A stretch of DNA of 64,000 bases from Timema cristinae. Its lineage: Eukaryota > Arthropoda > Insecta > Phasmatodea > Timematidae. The first letter of the stretch is position 1. Each line of letters opens with the position of its first letter. Positions 53,500 through 63,334 of the stretch are shown piece by piece. A program made the position numbers and the translations under genes. The stretch covers positions 25,654,351-25,718,350 of the forward strand of contig JBCFYV010000100.1 of assembly GCA_039000515.1 (NCBI GenBank). Reading direction: 5' to 3'. The notes beneath the pieces were generated by a model. That model had not been told where the DNA came from. It ran no database searches and worked only from the letters and a program-made list of their open reading frames with translations.

Positions 53500-53685
53500 G
53501 CGAAGGTCTCTTAGACCTAAACAACAATAAGTGAAGGAAGACTTGTAAGCTCTTAAGGTAGAGGAGTAAACCTTTTAGAGTAAAAAAGGTCTTTAGATCA
53601 CCTGTCCGGGTTCCAAACCCCAACCTCCCCATCAATGGCAGACCAGATAAAATGAGACTTATGCCTTTTTACTATCCGGTAAGAA
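53500..53685 (-). repeat. SINE-B, diverged, minus strand
   Basis: On the minus strand: GGCATAAGTCTCATTTTATC, TGCCATTGATGGGGAGGTTG, box B GGTTTGGAACCCGG, and a degraded body. The tail is unclear. Confidence 0.5.
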
Positions 53686-53801
53686 TGGATTCACGGTTAT
53701 GATATTAATAGGTGGAGCGCAGAAGAAAAATATATCTTCAATGAGTCTTTTTTGCACGCAACATAGTTTTTTTATTTAATTTTTAGCTGCGAGCCTTTCT
53801 T

Positions 53802-54072
53802 TTTGTTTGTTTGTTTGTTTGTTTGTTTGTTCAGCATCACGTCTTACTACCCATTCGAGTTTTACGCTTAAGTAGTAATTACGTTAATGGGTTAGGAATT
53901 GGGAAGATTGAATTTAGAGCAAGTGAACTCGCATTTGCTTGGAAGGAAAGTGGAAAACCATTTAGAAAAAAACCACCCCAGTTCACTCGACTGAGATTCG
54001 AACCTTGATCTCCCCGTCCTCAGCAGTCTAGCTCAATACGAAACTAGCGCGTTACCTAACCACCGAGGCGGG
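53802..54072 (-). repeat. SINE-B (GGCTAACGC subfamily) with (AAAC)n tail
   Basis: On the minus strand: AACCCGCCTCGGTGGTTAGG, GACTGCTGAGGACGGGGAGA, box B GGTTCGAATCTCAG, CGAGTGAACTGGGGTGG, the body, tail ACTCGAATGGGTAGTAAGAC, and a tail of AAAC units (GTTT at 53802-53832 on plus). Confidence 0.9.
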
Positions 54073-54074
54073 TT

Positions 54075-54312
54075 CCACGTCTTAATAACCGTTCGGGTTA
54101 TAAGTGTATTTAATAATTGCGCTGATGGTATTAGGGAATGGGAAGGTTATATTTAAAGGAAGTGTATCCACATTTGCGTGGAGGGAGCGTGGAAAACCAT
54201 TTGGTAAAAAAAAACTCCACCCGGCCGGGATTTGAACCTAAATCTCCCAGTCATGGACAGTCTAGTCTACTGCGAGGGTATCGCCTTAGAACATACCGTC
54301 ACCGAAGTGAGT
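54075..54312 (-). repeat. SINE-B, second copy head-to-tail with the previous
   Basis: On the minus strand: CACTTCGGTGACGGTATGTT, CAGTAGACTAGACTGTCCAT, box B GGTTCAAATCCCGG, body AAATGGTTTTCCACGCTCC, CGCAAATGTGGATACACTTC, tail CCCGAACGGTTATTAAGACG. Its 3' end abuts the head of the copy at 53802-54072. Confidence 0.85.
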
Positions 54313-55275
54313 GCAATGTGTTATTCAATTTAAAAAAATAACATTCTTAAAATATGTACGGCTTGCATGTTCAAAAGTTTATTGTGCCTTCACATGTAAT
54401 TAAGTATATGGTACTTGAATCAGAGGTGAGACAGAATAAAACAAAAGCGAGGAATCAAAAGGAATTCCAAGTTTCAAGAGCAATTAAACGGTTTTGTAAC
54501 GAGGTATTTAAATGTTAGCAGCGACCATTTGTTAGTAAGGCCCTATGGGGGGGGGGGGGGGAGAGAGAGAGAGAGAGAGAGAGTAAAGGAAAGGCCTTGA
54601 CTAGTAAAAATTATGTTACCAAAGAAAAAAAGAGAAAAGGATTTACGAGACTGAAAAAAACAAACGAACGAGACAAAAGAATTACTATTCTAGGTGAAAT
54701 TGTATTGTCACAGTTGACGAACAATAAAACTGTAACCCTATATGAACGTTTTATGGAGCCCATTAATGTTTATTTGCGAATCCCACCTTTGAAGTTATAG
54801 TCACAATACAATAAAATTTAAAATAATAAATACAAGACGCCCATAAAAGCATTCTCCTATTTTGAGAAAAGGAAGAGAAAAACTATTGAGTTACCGTCAA
54901 CACAAGATTGTCACTGCCCAAACCCAAACCCTTCAATGTACACTTTCTGAGTTGATATACATTGCAATTGACATTTTTGGAATACCCTGACTTTTCTGAG
55001 AGAAAGAAATGCATTTTATTCAGAATTTTAGAAATCGTGTAGATAAATTATAGCGTTATTTTCCATATATTCTATTCAATACGTGACACAAGAAAATTTA
55101 AAAATTATTCATGCTTGATATAAATTAATCTTAGTAGTAGATAATAATAATAATAATATATAATAATATAATATAATAATAATCATAGATCCCTTAAAGA
55201 AATATACTCTATCCACCCATTCCTTCTTTTGATTAACCCACTATCCATAGTTAGTGAGAACTTAGTTGTTTTTTT
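54313..55275. other. Unassigned DNA with low-complexity runs
   Basis: Has a run of 13 G followed by about nine GA units at 54548-54582, and an AAT/ATA repeat at 55138-55185. A 67-codon frame (54597-54800) has no recognisable motif. Confidence 0.45.
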
Positions 55276-55511
55276 TAGCACCACGTCTTACTACCAGTTC
55301 GGGTTATACGCTTAAGTATTAATTACGCTAATGGATTAGGAATTGGGAAGGTTGAATTTAGAGGAAGTGAACCCGTATTTGCGTGGAGGGAGAGTGGAAA
55401 ACCACTTAAGGGAAAAACCCTCCAGTTCACCCGACCGAGATTCGAACCTCGATCTCCCCATCCTCGGCTCAACACGACTAGCGCGTTAGCTAACTACGCC
55501 ACCAGGCGGAT
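55276..55511 (-). repeat. SINE-B (GGCTAACGC subfamily), full length
   Basis: On the minus strand: CCGCCTGGTGGCGTAGTTAG, TAACGCGCTAGTCGTGTTGA, box B GGTTCGAATCTCGG, TCGGGTGAACTGGAGG, body, CGCAAATACGGGTTCACTTC, tail ACCCGAACTGGTAGTAAGAC. It is close to the 49123 copy. Confidence 0.95.
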
Positions 55512-55880
55512 AACTTCATATTAAAAACGTGTTACACTTTGGTTAAAAAGGATGGGGCCGAAGAACTTATACGATTAGTAACCTGAAAATTAACAGTTTA
55601 ATTGAAAAGTAAATATTCATTAGCATAATAAAGGCAAACTACTTAATACACATGTTCACTTTTTGGAGATAGTGTCACTCAGGCGAGATCCACCGGACGT
55701 CAGAAAAACCTCAGCACGTTGTCCATCACTTTCCTCGGCATGGATCGTTTAATTGTTTCCACTCCACCCTGTATAATGACGAGAATCTATAGACGTAGCA
55801 GCACCATAATTTACGGAGTTATAATCCCAGGATGTTCAAGAAAATTTTATTTTTTTAAAAAACTATTTGTACATTTTTGG

Positions 55881-56087
55881 TTTGCACCACTTCTCACTAC
55901 CCGTTCGGGTTGTACGTGTATGTTATAATTAGGCTAATGAGTTAGGGATGACGAAGAGTGAATTTAGAGAATGAGTGGAAAACCACCCCTGTTACACCCG
56001 AACGGGATTTGAGCCCTATCTCTCCATTCACGGCAGTACAAGTCTAATGCGAGAGTGACGCCTTAAAACCATTCGACCATAAAATAA
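55881..56087 (-). repeat. SINE-B, body shortened, minus strand
   Basis: On the minus strand: ATGGTCGAATGGTTTTAAGG, CACTCTCGCATTAGACTTGT, CTGCCGTGAATGGAGAGAT, box B GGCTCAAATCCCG, then a shortened body and tail ACCCGAACGGGTAGTGAGAA. Confidence 0.85.
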
Positions 56088-56777
56088 GGTTTGTACTTTC
56101 CTAAGTCGACAAACTTTTGCAGTAGAATAAACATTGTTAGGTGCCTTTTATAATATTTTTATTACTACCAATTAACTTCAATAAACACGTTAAAATATAT
56201 TTTATTTTGTAAAAATGTTTAGACGATAAAAAAAAGTATGCTAATAAAATAATTTCACAACCAAAAACCATTAAAAACTGGCTTGAACACCTTTAATTGA
56301 GGAATGAAAAGACTGGTTGTTCTCATGTCTGAATGTGCCGAGGGGGAAATAAGCCTTGCATTGTTCACTTACACCCCCCAACAATAGGAATGTTGAATCG
56401 TGCAGCTATCAACAGAGTTTTATTTTATTCATGCGAAAAATGAGCTACTGGAATGTGAGATATCAAAGATTTCTGAATGGACTGTACATCAAAAAGGAAA
56501 AGTACAGTCGCGCTCAATCACAATGGATGAATCAGATTTGTCCTAAACCATGTGTAGGCGTTAATTTGGTTTGCATATTATTCTAAATTAACGTGAACTT
56601 ACTCAACAAAGCACACAAGTCAACTCAAACTAATGCGATAAAAAAAAAATGCCCTCTCAAGTCGAAGATGGCTGCCTTATCTGATTGCTCGCGATCTTAA
56701 TTGATCGCTCAAACGTAGCTGACAATTTCCACACGTCCAGCACAGACTCTGCCTTAAAATATGAGTGATGAATTACC
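56088..56777. other. Unassigned DNA
   Basis: AT-rich without recognisable gene. The 76-codon frame (56356-56586) has no known motif. Confidence 0.4.
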
Positions 56778-56868
56778 CTGGACACGGGACGACTCCTGAA
56801 TATCTCAGTGATTATAAAAATGACGTACTATGCCAAGTGTCCCGGGTTCGATTCCCGTGTCCAGATGT
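56778..56868 (+). repeat. tRNA-like head with extended terminal pairing
   Basis: CTGGACACGGG at the left pairs perfectly with CCCGTGTCCAG at the right, enclosing a box A-like TATCTCAGTGATTA and a consensus box B GGGTTCGATTCCC. The D and anticodon arms do not fold well and the left strand is about 20 bases too far from box A for a tRNA, so it is a SINE head or tRNA pseudogene. Confidence 0.5.
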
Positions 56869-56974
56869 CATTTTTCCAATCTAAAGAATATAATGATATT
56901 AAAAACCAACATTTACACGTAGCCCCCATAAATAACTACCCATTCAGATCATATGCAATCTATAATAATGATAG

Positions 56975-57276
56975 GTGACCTGGTGGTGTAGGGGTAAGGT
57001 GTCAGACTTCTGTGCTGGGGGTCCGGGGTTCAATCCTCGGTCCCGGCACAGATTTATCTGATTGCCAAACCCTTCCTTCACCTCTGACAAGACGTGTATT
57101 AATCACAACTTGTGAATGTGTGGAATGCCAGGCCTCCATCGTGGTTCGGATCCCACGTTAAACTGTAGCTCCTCCATTTCATCTCACAATCACCCTACCA
57201 TTACACATTAGCCTAAGTGCGTATAACCCAAACGGGTAGTAAGACGCGGTGCTAATAATAATAATAATAATAATAT
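56975..57276 (+). repeat. SINE-A, full length, 7-bp target duplication
   Basis: Long subtype (ACAAGACGTGTATTAATCAC). The middle hairpin reads GTGGTTCGGATCCCAC. The tail hairpin has ACCCAAACGGGT. ATGATAG at 56968-56974 and 57277-57283. Confidence 0.9.
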
Positions 57277-57294
57277 ATGATAGCAGTGTACCTG

Positions 57295-57362
57295 AACACT
57301 GGAATCAAACTCAGGACCATTGAAGTGCAACTCCAATGATTACCACGTACTAATCCAAGAAC
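57295..57362 (-). repeat. tRNA-like SINE head remnant
   Basis: On the minus strand it contains GATTAGTACGTGGTAATCAT and GAGTTTGATTCCAG, resembling boxes A and B. No body is recognisable. Confidence 0.35.
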
Positions 57363-57399
57363 ACCCCGTATTCAAAATGACTCGTGTCTTTTAACCGTC

Positions 57400-57618
57400 C
57401 GACATATCCGTATTTATCTGCCCTAATGGGTTAAAGAGGAGTAAAGTATAATTTAGAGGGAATGTACACATAATTATGTGTGGAGTGAGTGGGAAAATGT
57501 TTTAGTATAAATCGCTCTCAATACGCCCAGCTGGAATTTGAGCCCCGACTTTTCCATCATTGGCAAACCAGAATGGAAGGGCTCAGCGTCTATTCCGTGT
57601 ATCCACCGATGTGGGTAG
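57400..57618 (-). repeat. SINE-B, aged, minus strand
   Basis: On the minus strand: CTACCCACATCGGTGGATAC, CTGGTTTGCCAATGATGGAA, box B GGCTCAAATTCCAGC, body ACATTTTCCCACTCACTCC, ACACATAATTATGTGTACAT and CCATTAGGGCAG. Confidence 0.7.
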
Positions 57619-57728
57619 AATATTTCTAAACAAAATCGACGATGAATGACCTTTAATAATGGACAAGCCTTAGTAATGTTGTAGTTTAAAAAATAAATCA
57701 TTAGGCTAAAAAAACCGAAAACTCCAAG

Positions 57729-58026
57729 GGGTCAGCCCACACTCGATCCGTACCGACCAAGCGGCTGCCATCTGTTGGCAAAGTTGTGCCAACTTCTGCG
57801 GATAAAGGGTGTCATATGATCAGCACAGCGAACCCCTCCAGCCACTAATCTTAGTTTTCTAGACCGGAGCCGCTTTTTTTCAAATATATCCTCATTGGCC
57901 CTCACGAGGCTGAGTTGACCCCGTTTGAGACCCACTGCTTCACAGAAAATCTGGAAGCGCCTGGGAGTGAACCCGGGACCTTTGGTTCCGTAATCAGGAA
58001 CTCTCACCATTAGATCACCGAGACGG
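57729..58026 (-). repeat. SINE-C, full length, minus strand
   Basis: On the minus strand: GACCGTCTCGGTGATCTAAT and GGTGAGAGTTCC (box A region), TCCCGGGTTCACTCCCAGG (box B), CAAACGGGGTCAACTCAGCC, TCGTGAGGGCCAATGAGG, CTTTATCCGCAGAAGTTGGC and GCCGCTTGGTCGGTACGGAT. The 92-codon minus frame is this element. Confidence 0.85.
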
Positions 58027-58985
58027 TCAATTATTAGGCTTAGCGCACAGTAAGTTTCAGTGTAGGGCAGGGTAGACGCAGGACAGCACAGGATGGGGAA
58101 GGTCGTTTAGTAACTGCACAATCATAAGATTTGGCTTTTTGGAGACGGTCGAAGCCAGATGTTAAATATAACTTTGGGTTTTGGCCATTTTAAAACGTCC
58201 AATCCTAGGATTGAGCAAACAATTCTTCCATTGGCCGTTTTCGGGCTTTGCGTCCAATAGATACATTAAATAATGGAGGTATATCATAGTAATACGAGTA
58301 GATTCTTCAGCACCACCATCACCATCAACCTCACCACCACCACCACGTTTGTGTGTGGCTACCTTGCCTCTATATAGCATGATGTGAGGTATACAGCTCT
58401 CACATTTTGACAAATAGTGTCAATTTCGGAGGATAAAATATAAATATAGCTAATTTTTTTTTTTGCAACTTCACAGTCATTTATTATAAACCTTGAAAGG
58501 CTTTCCAAGACGGTGATATTATATTCACTGAGTGCTCGAAAATCCGAGTGTATTTTTCAAAGAAAACTCCTTGACACGGCTCAGAAGCACACATGGCGAA
58601 GTCGAACACAAAGAGAACAAAACCACTCTCCCTTAAGCCGCAGAAGTAACATCAGCATCGAGATGTGAAGGAGCGAGGGAGTGTTGAAAGTGACGGATCC
58701 ATCTGTCGTCTACCCAGCGCTGCACCGCGACGCTATCACACCTGACGCCATCGCGTCACTGTCATACGGTGCTCTGACGTCACATCATTCTCAGGGTAAT
58801 CCCACAAGCCCCCTTCTTGAACGCGTTTTGACAAATGGGCTTCATTTCTACGTTTCGTTTTTGACGGATTTAAAAGTATGTTTATAAAATTTAGGCCGAA
58901 ATATATCATCCCCGTTTAAAAAATATATAATCACACCCTTATTTGTAGACATTTGGATTAAACATCAAACTCGTTTAGTCAGTTT
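58027..58985. other. Unassigned DNA with a CRE-like palindrome
   Basis: There is a CACCACCATCACC-type low-complexity stretch at 58310-58345. At 58775-58782 TGACGTCA is a perfect CRE octamer, within a moderate-GC segment (58560-58800). The 68-codon frame at 58681-58887 is not recognisable. No gene is called. Confidence 0.4.
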
Positions 58986-59165
58986 TGCCAGTGATGGGTT
59001 AAATCCTGGCTGGGTTTACTGAGGGTGGATTTTACTAAATGGATTTCCATGCAGATACATTTCCTATAAATTTTACCTTCTTCATTTCAGTTCCATAACT
59101 TTATATATTCGAATATCCTGGATGGGTATCATGACACCGTTCGAAATAAATAAATAAATAAATAA
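58986..59165 (+). repeat. SINE-B, aged, with (AAAT)n tail
   Basis: Has TTTGCCAGTGATGGGTTAAA, TCCTGGCTGGGTTTACTGAG, body AAATGGATTTCCATGCAGAT, ATTTCCTATAAATTTTACC, tail CTGGATGGGTATCATGACAC and several AAAT units. Confidence 0.7.
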
Positions 59166-59217
59166 TGAGACTCATGCCAGTTTTCAAGCATTCTTAGGAG
59201 CCATACTCAAAAAATAC

Positions 59218-59362
59218 TAGCTTTTCAGTGATGGGAAGGTCAAATCTTGGTTAAGTACATTAATTGATCTAAGCTAATATTCCTATGCGGGGACACGGAT
59301 TAAGGCGTCAATCTTTTCAAGACTGGGTATACATAAGTATAGTCCAGACAGGTAGAGCCATG
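59218..59362 (+). repeat. SINE-B, very diverged
   Basis: TTTTCAGTGATGGGAAGGTC, AAATCTTGGTTAAGTACAT and tail AGTCCAGACAGGTAGAGCC follow SINE-B order. Confidence 0.4.
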
Positions 59363-59491
59363 TGTGGTGAAAAAACCCACAAATTTTTATCCGTGAAGAC
59401 AAAAATTGAATAGTTCTGTGACCTTATTCTCACCTTTTTTAAAATGCCTAAATATTCCTCTCCATCCACCTCCCCCCTAAAGAGAGTATAA

Positions 59492-59713
59492 GGGTGGAAT
59501 ACAAACTACCCATCGTATCACGCCATTACCATGCAGATGCTGCGCGACATCCGGCCCGTGGTCCGACGACTCCACCTCACCATTCAACCCGTATTAACGC
59601 TGTACGAGTTGACCACGTCGGACCTCTGACAGAATAGCTCTCGCACCCTTACGAACTACGTGCTCGGCATGATCACAGAGCACATTACAGCTCGATATTA
59701 CAATGTGCGCTAA
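59492..59713 (+). pseudogene. Unidentified reading-frame relic with one internal stop
   Basis: One frame is open from just after a TAA at 59489 to a TAA at 59711 except for a single TGA at 59627. It includes ATG at 59531 in a favourable context (ATTACCATG) and a GC-rich stretch reading MQMLRDIRPVVRRLHLTI. After the stop the frame continues QNSSRTLTNYVLGMITEHI. The composition differs from the AT-rich flanks. I do not recognise the family, and splice sites are not evident. It may be chance. Confidence 0.2.
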
Positions 59714-59811
59714 GAGGGATACAGACCAATTTCAGCAGAAAGGGACCTTTTAGAAAACACAACAAGTTTCTCTTTTGCGTACAGATTTAAATATTTTTAA
59801 TATTTCATTGA

Positions 59812-60048
59812 CCCCACTTTGGTGGCCGCATGGTCTAACGCGCTACTCTTGTATTGGAATAGACTGCCGATGATGGGGAGATTAAGGTTCGAGTCTTGGT
59901 CGGGTGTACTGAGGGGGTTTTCTCAAATGGTTTTCCACTCTCCCTCCACGCAAATGCGAGTATTCTTCCTAATCTTGAAAACCATTAGTGTAATTAGTAC
60001 ATAAGCGTATAACCCGAATGGTTAGTAAGATGCGGTGCTAAAAGAATA
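59812..60048 (+). repeat. SINE-B, full length
   Basis: Head CCCCACTTTGGTGGCCGCAT, CTAACGCGCTACTCTTG, ACTGCCGATGATGGGGAGAT, box B GGTTCGAGTCTTGG, body AAATGGTTTTCCACTCTCCC, CACGCAAATGCGAGTATTC, tail CCCGAATGGTTAGTAAGATG. Confidence 0.95.
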
Positions 60049-60073
60049 TATTGTTATTCTATAGGTATTGAGA

Positions 60074-60348
60074 GTGACCTGGTGGTCTAGGGGTAAGGTG
60101 TCAGACTTCTGTGCTGGCGGCCGGGGTTCAATCCTCGGTCCCGGCACAGATTTATCTGATTTCCAAACTCTTCCTTCACCTCTGACAAGACATCTTGTGA
60201 ATGTGGGGAATGCCAGGCCTCCACCGTGGTTCGGATTCCACGTTAAACTGTAGGTCCTTCATTTCATCTCACAATCACCCTACCATTACACATTAGCGTA
60301 AGTGCGTATAACCCGAACGGGTAGTAAGACGCGGTGCTAATAATAATG
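60074..60348 (+). repeat. SINE-A, full length
   Basis: Short subtype with an intact head (GTGACCTGGTGGTCTAGGGG), box B, both hairpins and only two to three AAT units. No clear target duplication is seen. It lies between a full SINE-B and a SINE-B 3' fragment. Confidence 0.9.
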
Positions 60349-60354
60349 TTCCTA

Positions 60355-60475
60355 ATTGTTATGTAAATACTGGTACACTTCCTATAAATTCAACCTTCTT
60401 ATCCCTAGAACATTAGAGTAAATATTATATTTGCGTATAATCCTAAAGGGTAGTAAAACGTGGTTCTAAAAATAA
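60355..60475 (+). repeat. SINE-B 3' fragment
   Basis: TGGTACACTTCCTATAAATT, CAACCTTCTTATCCCTAGAA, CATTAGAGTAAATATTATAT and tail CCTAAAGGGTAGTAAAACGT. Confidence 0.75.
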
Positions 60476-61589
60476 CAAAAAGGCCCGGAAGTTTCTTGAG
60501 GAAGTCCGTTTGGCTAATTCCCTCTTTATAAGGTCTGCAAGGTGGCTTACAGCGCTGAAAGTGAAAAGACATGTGTGAAGACGTGGTCTCACACGTCGTG
60601 TGTGTGTGGTGTGCTTCATGTGTGGGAGATATAATCAGAGATGTTTGCGCAGCTGTTGCGCAGAACTCTGAGAAGTGCCACACTGTAACTTCCTGGCGCA
60701 ACTTACTGCGGGATTAATTAGACACAAGTAAGGACTTGAATTAATCTGGGAAAGTATATACACGTGACAAATGTTTCTGAAAGGCCGTTCTAGTCCGTCA
60801 AGTACGGTAAGATGTTCACCCCAATTTTTGAAAGAAGGGTCTTTTAGAAAATACAAACACATTTTTTGCGTTCAAAATTGATAACCAAGCCCCAGATTGT
60901 GATGGAATGTCATTTTTTTTTAAAAACATAAAATGCTCATAAGTATATAAACTCTGTTCATGATCTCCTAGTTTTAGAAATATATATTTTATAGGTCTTT
61001 TTGGTCATTTTATATAATTTTGTAATTTTAGGTCATATTTCCTTTGTTATTGTTTAGTTATTGTTAGGTTTTTTAAGTAATTTTAAGGTATTCTTGTTGA
61101 ATAAGTATATTTTTAAATACTATTGCAACCCCCCCCTTAATATCTATAAGGTGAGAGAGGCAGTAAATTAGGTAAAGAGTTACCTGAATGAACATAACAA
61201 TTTTATTTAGTCAAAAAAGAACAATAACAAGCTGAGCAAACAATCAACACCGCGTGAAGCGCGCTTTTCCGTCCATCGCGGAAATCAATTACATCAAAGG
61301 AAAACATAAACGTTACCTCCTCAAAACAAGTTACATCAAACCCATCAAAGGTAACGGTCCGGGATCTCAGTGACATGGTCTTTGGTTACTTCGTTAAATT
61401 GATTAGTTCCTAAACTGGTTACTCTAGCGTTTAAGTTATCCACCCTAGTATAAATATATATTTTTCTTACAGACGCCCGTAGCAAACGTGACGTCATAGC
61501 AATCAAACAAGGCCACAAGGTAATAATAACTTAACAACCCTAGGCGTTTAACTTGGCGAACAAAGATGAGTCCAGAAACAGCTATACTC
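60476..61589. other. Unassigned DNA
   Basis: No gene supported. There is a GTGTGTGTGTGG run at 60598-60610 and an AT-rich region from 60890 to 61130. Confidence 0.4.
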
Positions 61590-61650
61590 GAAAACAACAT
61601 AAGCCGGGTTTCGAACCCAGGACCTGACAATCTCAGGCTAAAAGCTAATA
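61590..61650 (-). repeat. tRNA-like SINE head remnant
   Basis: On the minus strand it contains TTAGCCTGAGATTGTCAGG, then GGTCCTGGGTTCGAAACCCG, a strong box B. Confidence 0.4.
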
Positions 61651-61859
61651 TTGGCAAATGTATGAAGTACATTTGAATAGGGCCCAGACCCTGAATATAA
61701 GTGGTGGCGAAAGCGACGGTCTAACTCCCAGCAGCGATAAGCGCGTAGCATAGTCAAAATTCAAATAAACATAAGTTAATAACAAAGTCCAAATGGTAAT
61801 TTAGAAAGAGTTCCCCCCCATGACGCCGAAATAGTAATTTTGGTAGGAAAGTAATATCC

Positions 61860-62335
61860 CCCGAAACCCAGTCGCTGCCCTCACCTCTTATCCTCGAGCC
61901 GGTGGGGTAGTAAGTGACCTGAGATCCCGGTACCGCTAGTATTTATACGAAATATAATTCTCAGAGAAGGGGGGCGGATCGAAGGAAAGGAAGGTTGGAG
62001 AACATTACAAACAAGGGGGGAGGAGAGGTTCGAGACTCATATCGAACACCTAGCACCTTCTCGAAGCTCGGCGAAGGCGGAAACGGAACTCTTCTATCCA
62101 TCTTCTCTGCTGGCCGAACACGTGGTCGAGCCTCGTTGCCGGCAGGCGCGGACACGCCTTCAGTCAGTCCGATGTATTTGGCGAGAGCGTAGGTCGCCGG
62201 TCAAGCTAGTGCCGCGTGTTGACTCAGTTGGCTGTCCCAGTTGGCGAGTGTTGTTACCATGTAAGTCGTTACATCGCTGTCCCAGTTGTCTGTCCGAGTT
62301 GGTGAGTGTTGTTACAATGTAAGTTGTTACACTAT
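61860..62335 (+). promoter_or_regulatory. CpG-richer block with duplicated GTAAGT/ATGTAA motif
   Basis: The block is clearly richer in CpG than its flanks and contains an initiator-like CTTCAGTCAGTCC at 62159-62171. Near its end GTTGTTACCATGTAAGTCG (62250-62268) and GTTGTTACAATGTAAGTTG (62307-62325) form a short duplication together with preceding CCCAGTTG/CCGAGTTGG words. Each copy carries both a perfect donor core GTAAGT and the start-stop codon pair ATGTAA. It may be a promoter with first exon, or the terminal repeat of a retroelement. Confidence 0.3.
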
Positions 62336-62735
62336 TTATATTTTTTTAAATACAATCAGTTCTCGGAATGAGAAGCTAAAGTCACTGAACTTTGTATCTT
62401 CTTTACTTGTGAGTTTTGGTTTTAAAATACACATTCCCGGTGAGAGACTGCAACTAAGCTGGAGAGGGTTGCGTTGGGAGGGGGTAGCTAAAGCAGATGT
62501 TTGTAAATCAATATTATATTTAACAGAATGCAAAAGTTTGGTTGTTAAAGAATTTTCATTGCATTCTACATTTGTAAAATGCGTGTTTGATTTAGTCCTG
62601 TGCATTTATTAAGAGCGTTTAAAAAAAAATAGGTAATTTTTTAGAATTTTAAAGTCCTTTTATAAATAAATTTTTGATAATTTCTAGGCAATGAAAATCT
62701 GGACATTGTTAATAATATTTTACTAGCATAGTAAT
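62336..62735. other. Unassigned DNA
   Basis: The 108-codon plus frame (62286-62612) and 89-codon minus frame overlap and show no known domain. Confidence 0.4.
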
Positions 62736-62753
62736 AATAATAATTATTATTAT

Positions 62754-62850
62754 TAGATATGAGACCTTGAATCCTTCGAATCCCTCAAATCCTTAAAGAC
62801 ATTCGAAATTTGAGGGATCGAGTAAATTTCAAATTCAAGACTCATATCCT
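62754..62850. repeat. Imperfect palindrome
   Basis: GATATGAGACCTTGAAT at the left pairs with TTCAAGACTCATATCC at the right, and TCCCTCAAAT with ATTTGAGGGA in the middle. A self-complementary AAT/ATT microsatellite lies just left (62728-62753). Confidence 0.55.
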
Positions 62851-63185
62851 CACCAACAACAAAAAATGCAATTTTCAAATGAAATTGGCGTTAGAGCTCT
62901 AATACTGCTTATTGTTGGCTCAGAACCAATCATAATTATAGGATAAACTTAACAACCAGGCCCCAGACCAGTAATTTAACACTTAACTTGAATGGATTAA
63001 AAGAAATAATGTTAATATTTAGTTATTCTTAGTATTTTTAATTGCTCTATTATATTAAAATTTCATCTTATGCCCGTAATTTTTTTCCTAGTTTTGGATT
63101 AGGATTCCAAGATAAATTGGAGATTCGGATTAGAAATATAGATTCGTTAAATATGGCATTCGACCCAACTCAAACTATATTATAG
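62851..63185. other. Unassigned AT-rich DNA
   Basis: No gene or repeat recognised. Confidence 0.4.
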
Positions 63186-63232
63186 GTATTGATTTTATCA
63201 GTCAAAAGTGACAGCCGCAGTTAACATCATCT
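63186..63232 (-). repeat. Rep-2 fragment, minus strand
   Basis: TATTGATTTTATCAGTCAAA and AGTGACAGCCGCAGTTAACA are the complement of the Rep-2 core (ATCAGCTGTCACTTTTGAT-like). Confidence 0.5.
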
Positions 63233-63236
63233 GATA

Positions 63237-63328
63237 GGAATGCCAGGTCTCCACCGTGGTTCGGATTCCACGTTAAACTGTAGGTCCTTCATTTCATCTC
63301 ACAATCACCCTAACATTACACATTACAA
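63237..63328 (+). repeat. SINE-A middle fragment joined to SINE-B
   Basis: Begins GGAATGCCAGGTCTCCACCG, includes the GTGGTTCGGATTCCAC hairpin and CTCACAATCACCC, and stops at ACATTACACATTAC before the tail. Both SINE-A ends are missing. Confidence 0.85.
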
Positions 63329-63334
63329 TATGAT

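Noticed and set aside
61130..62340. Possible LTR of a retrotransposon
   Set aside because: No second copy, no clear TG...CA ends with target duplication, and no primer-binding site could be identified in the window.
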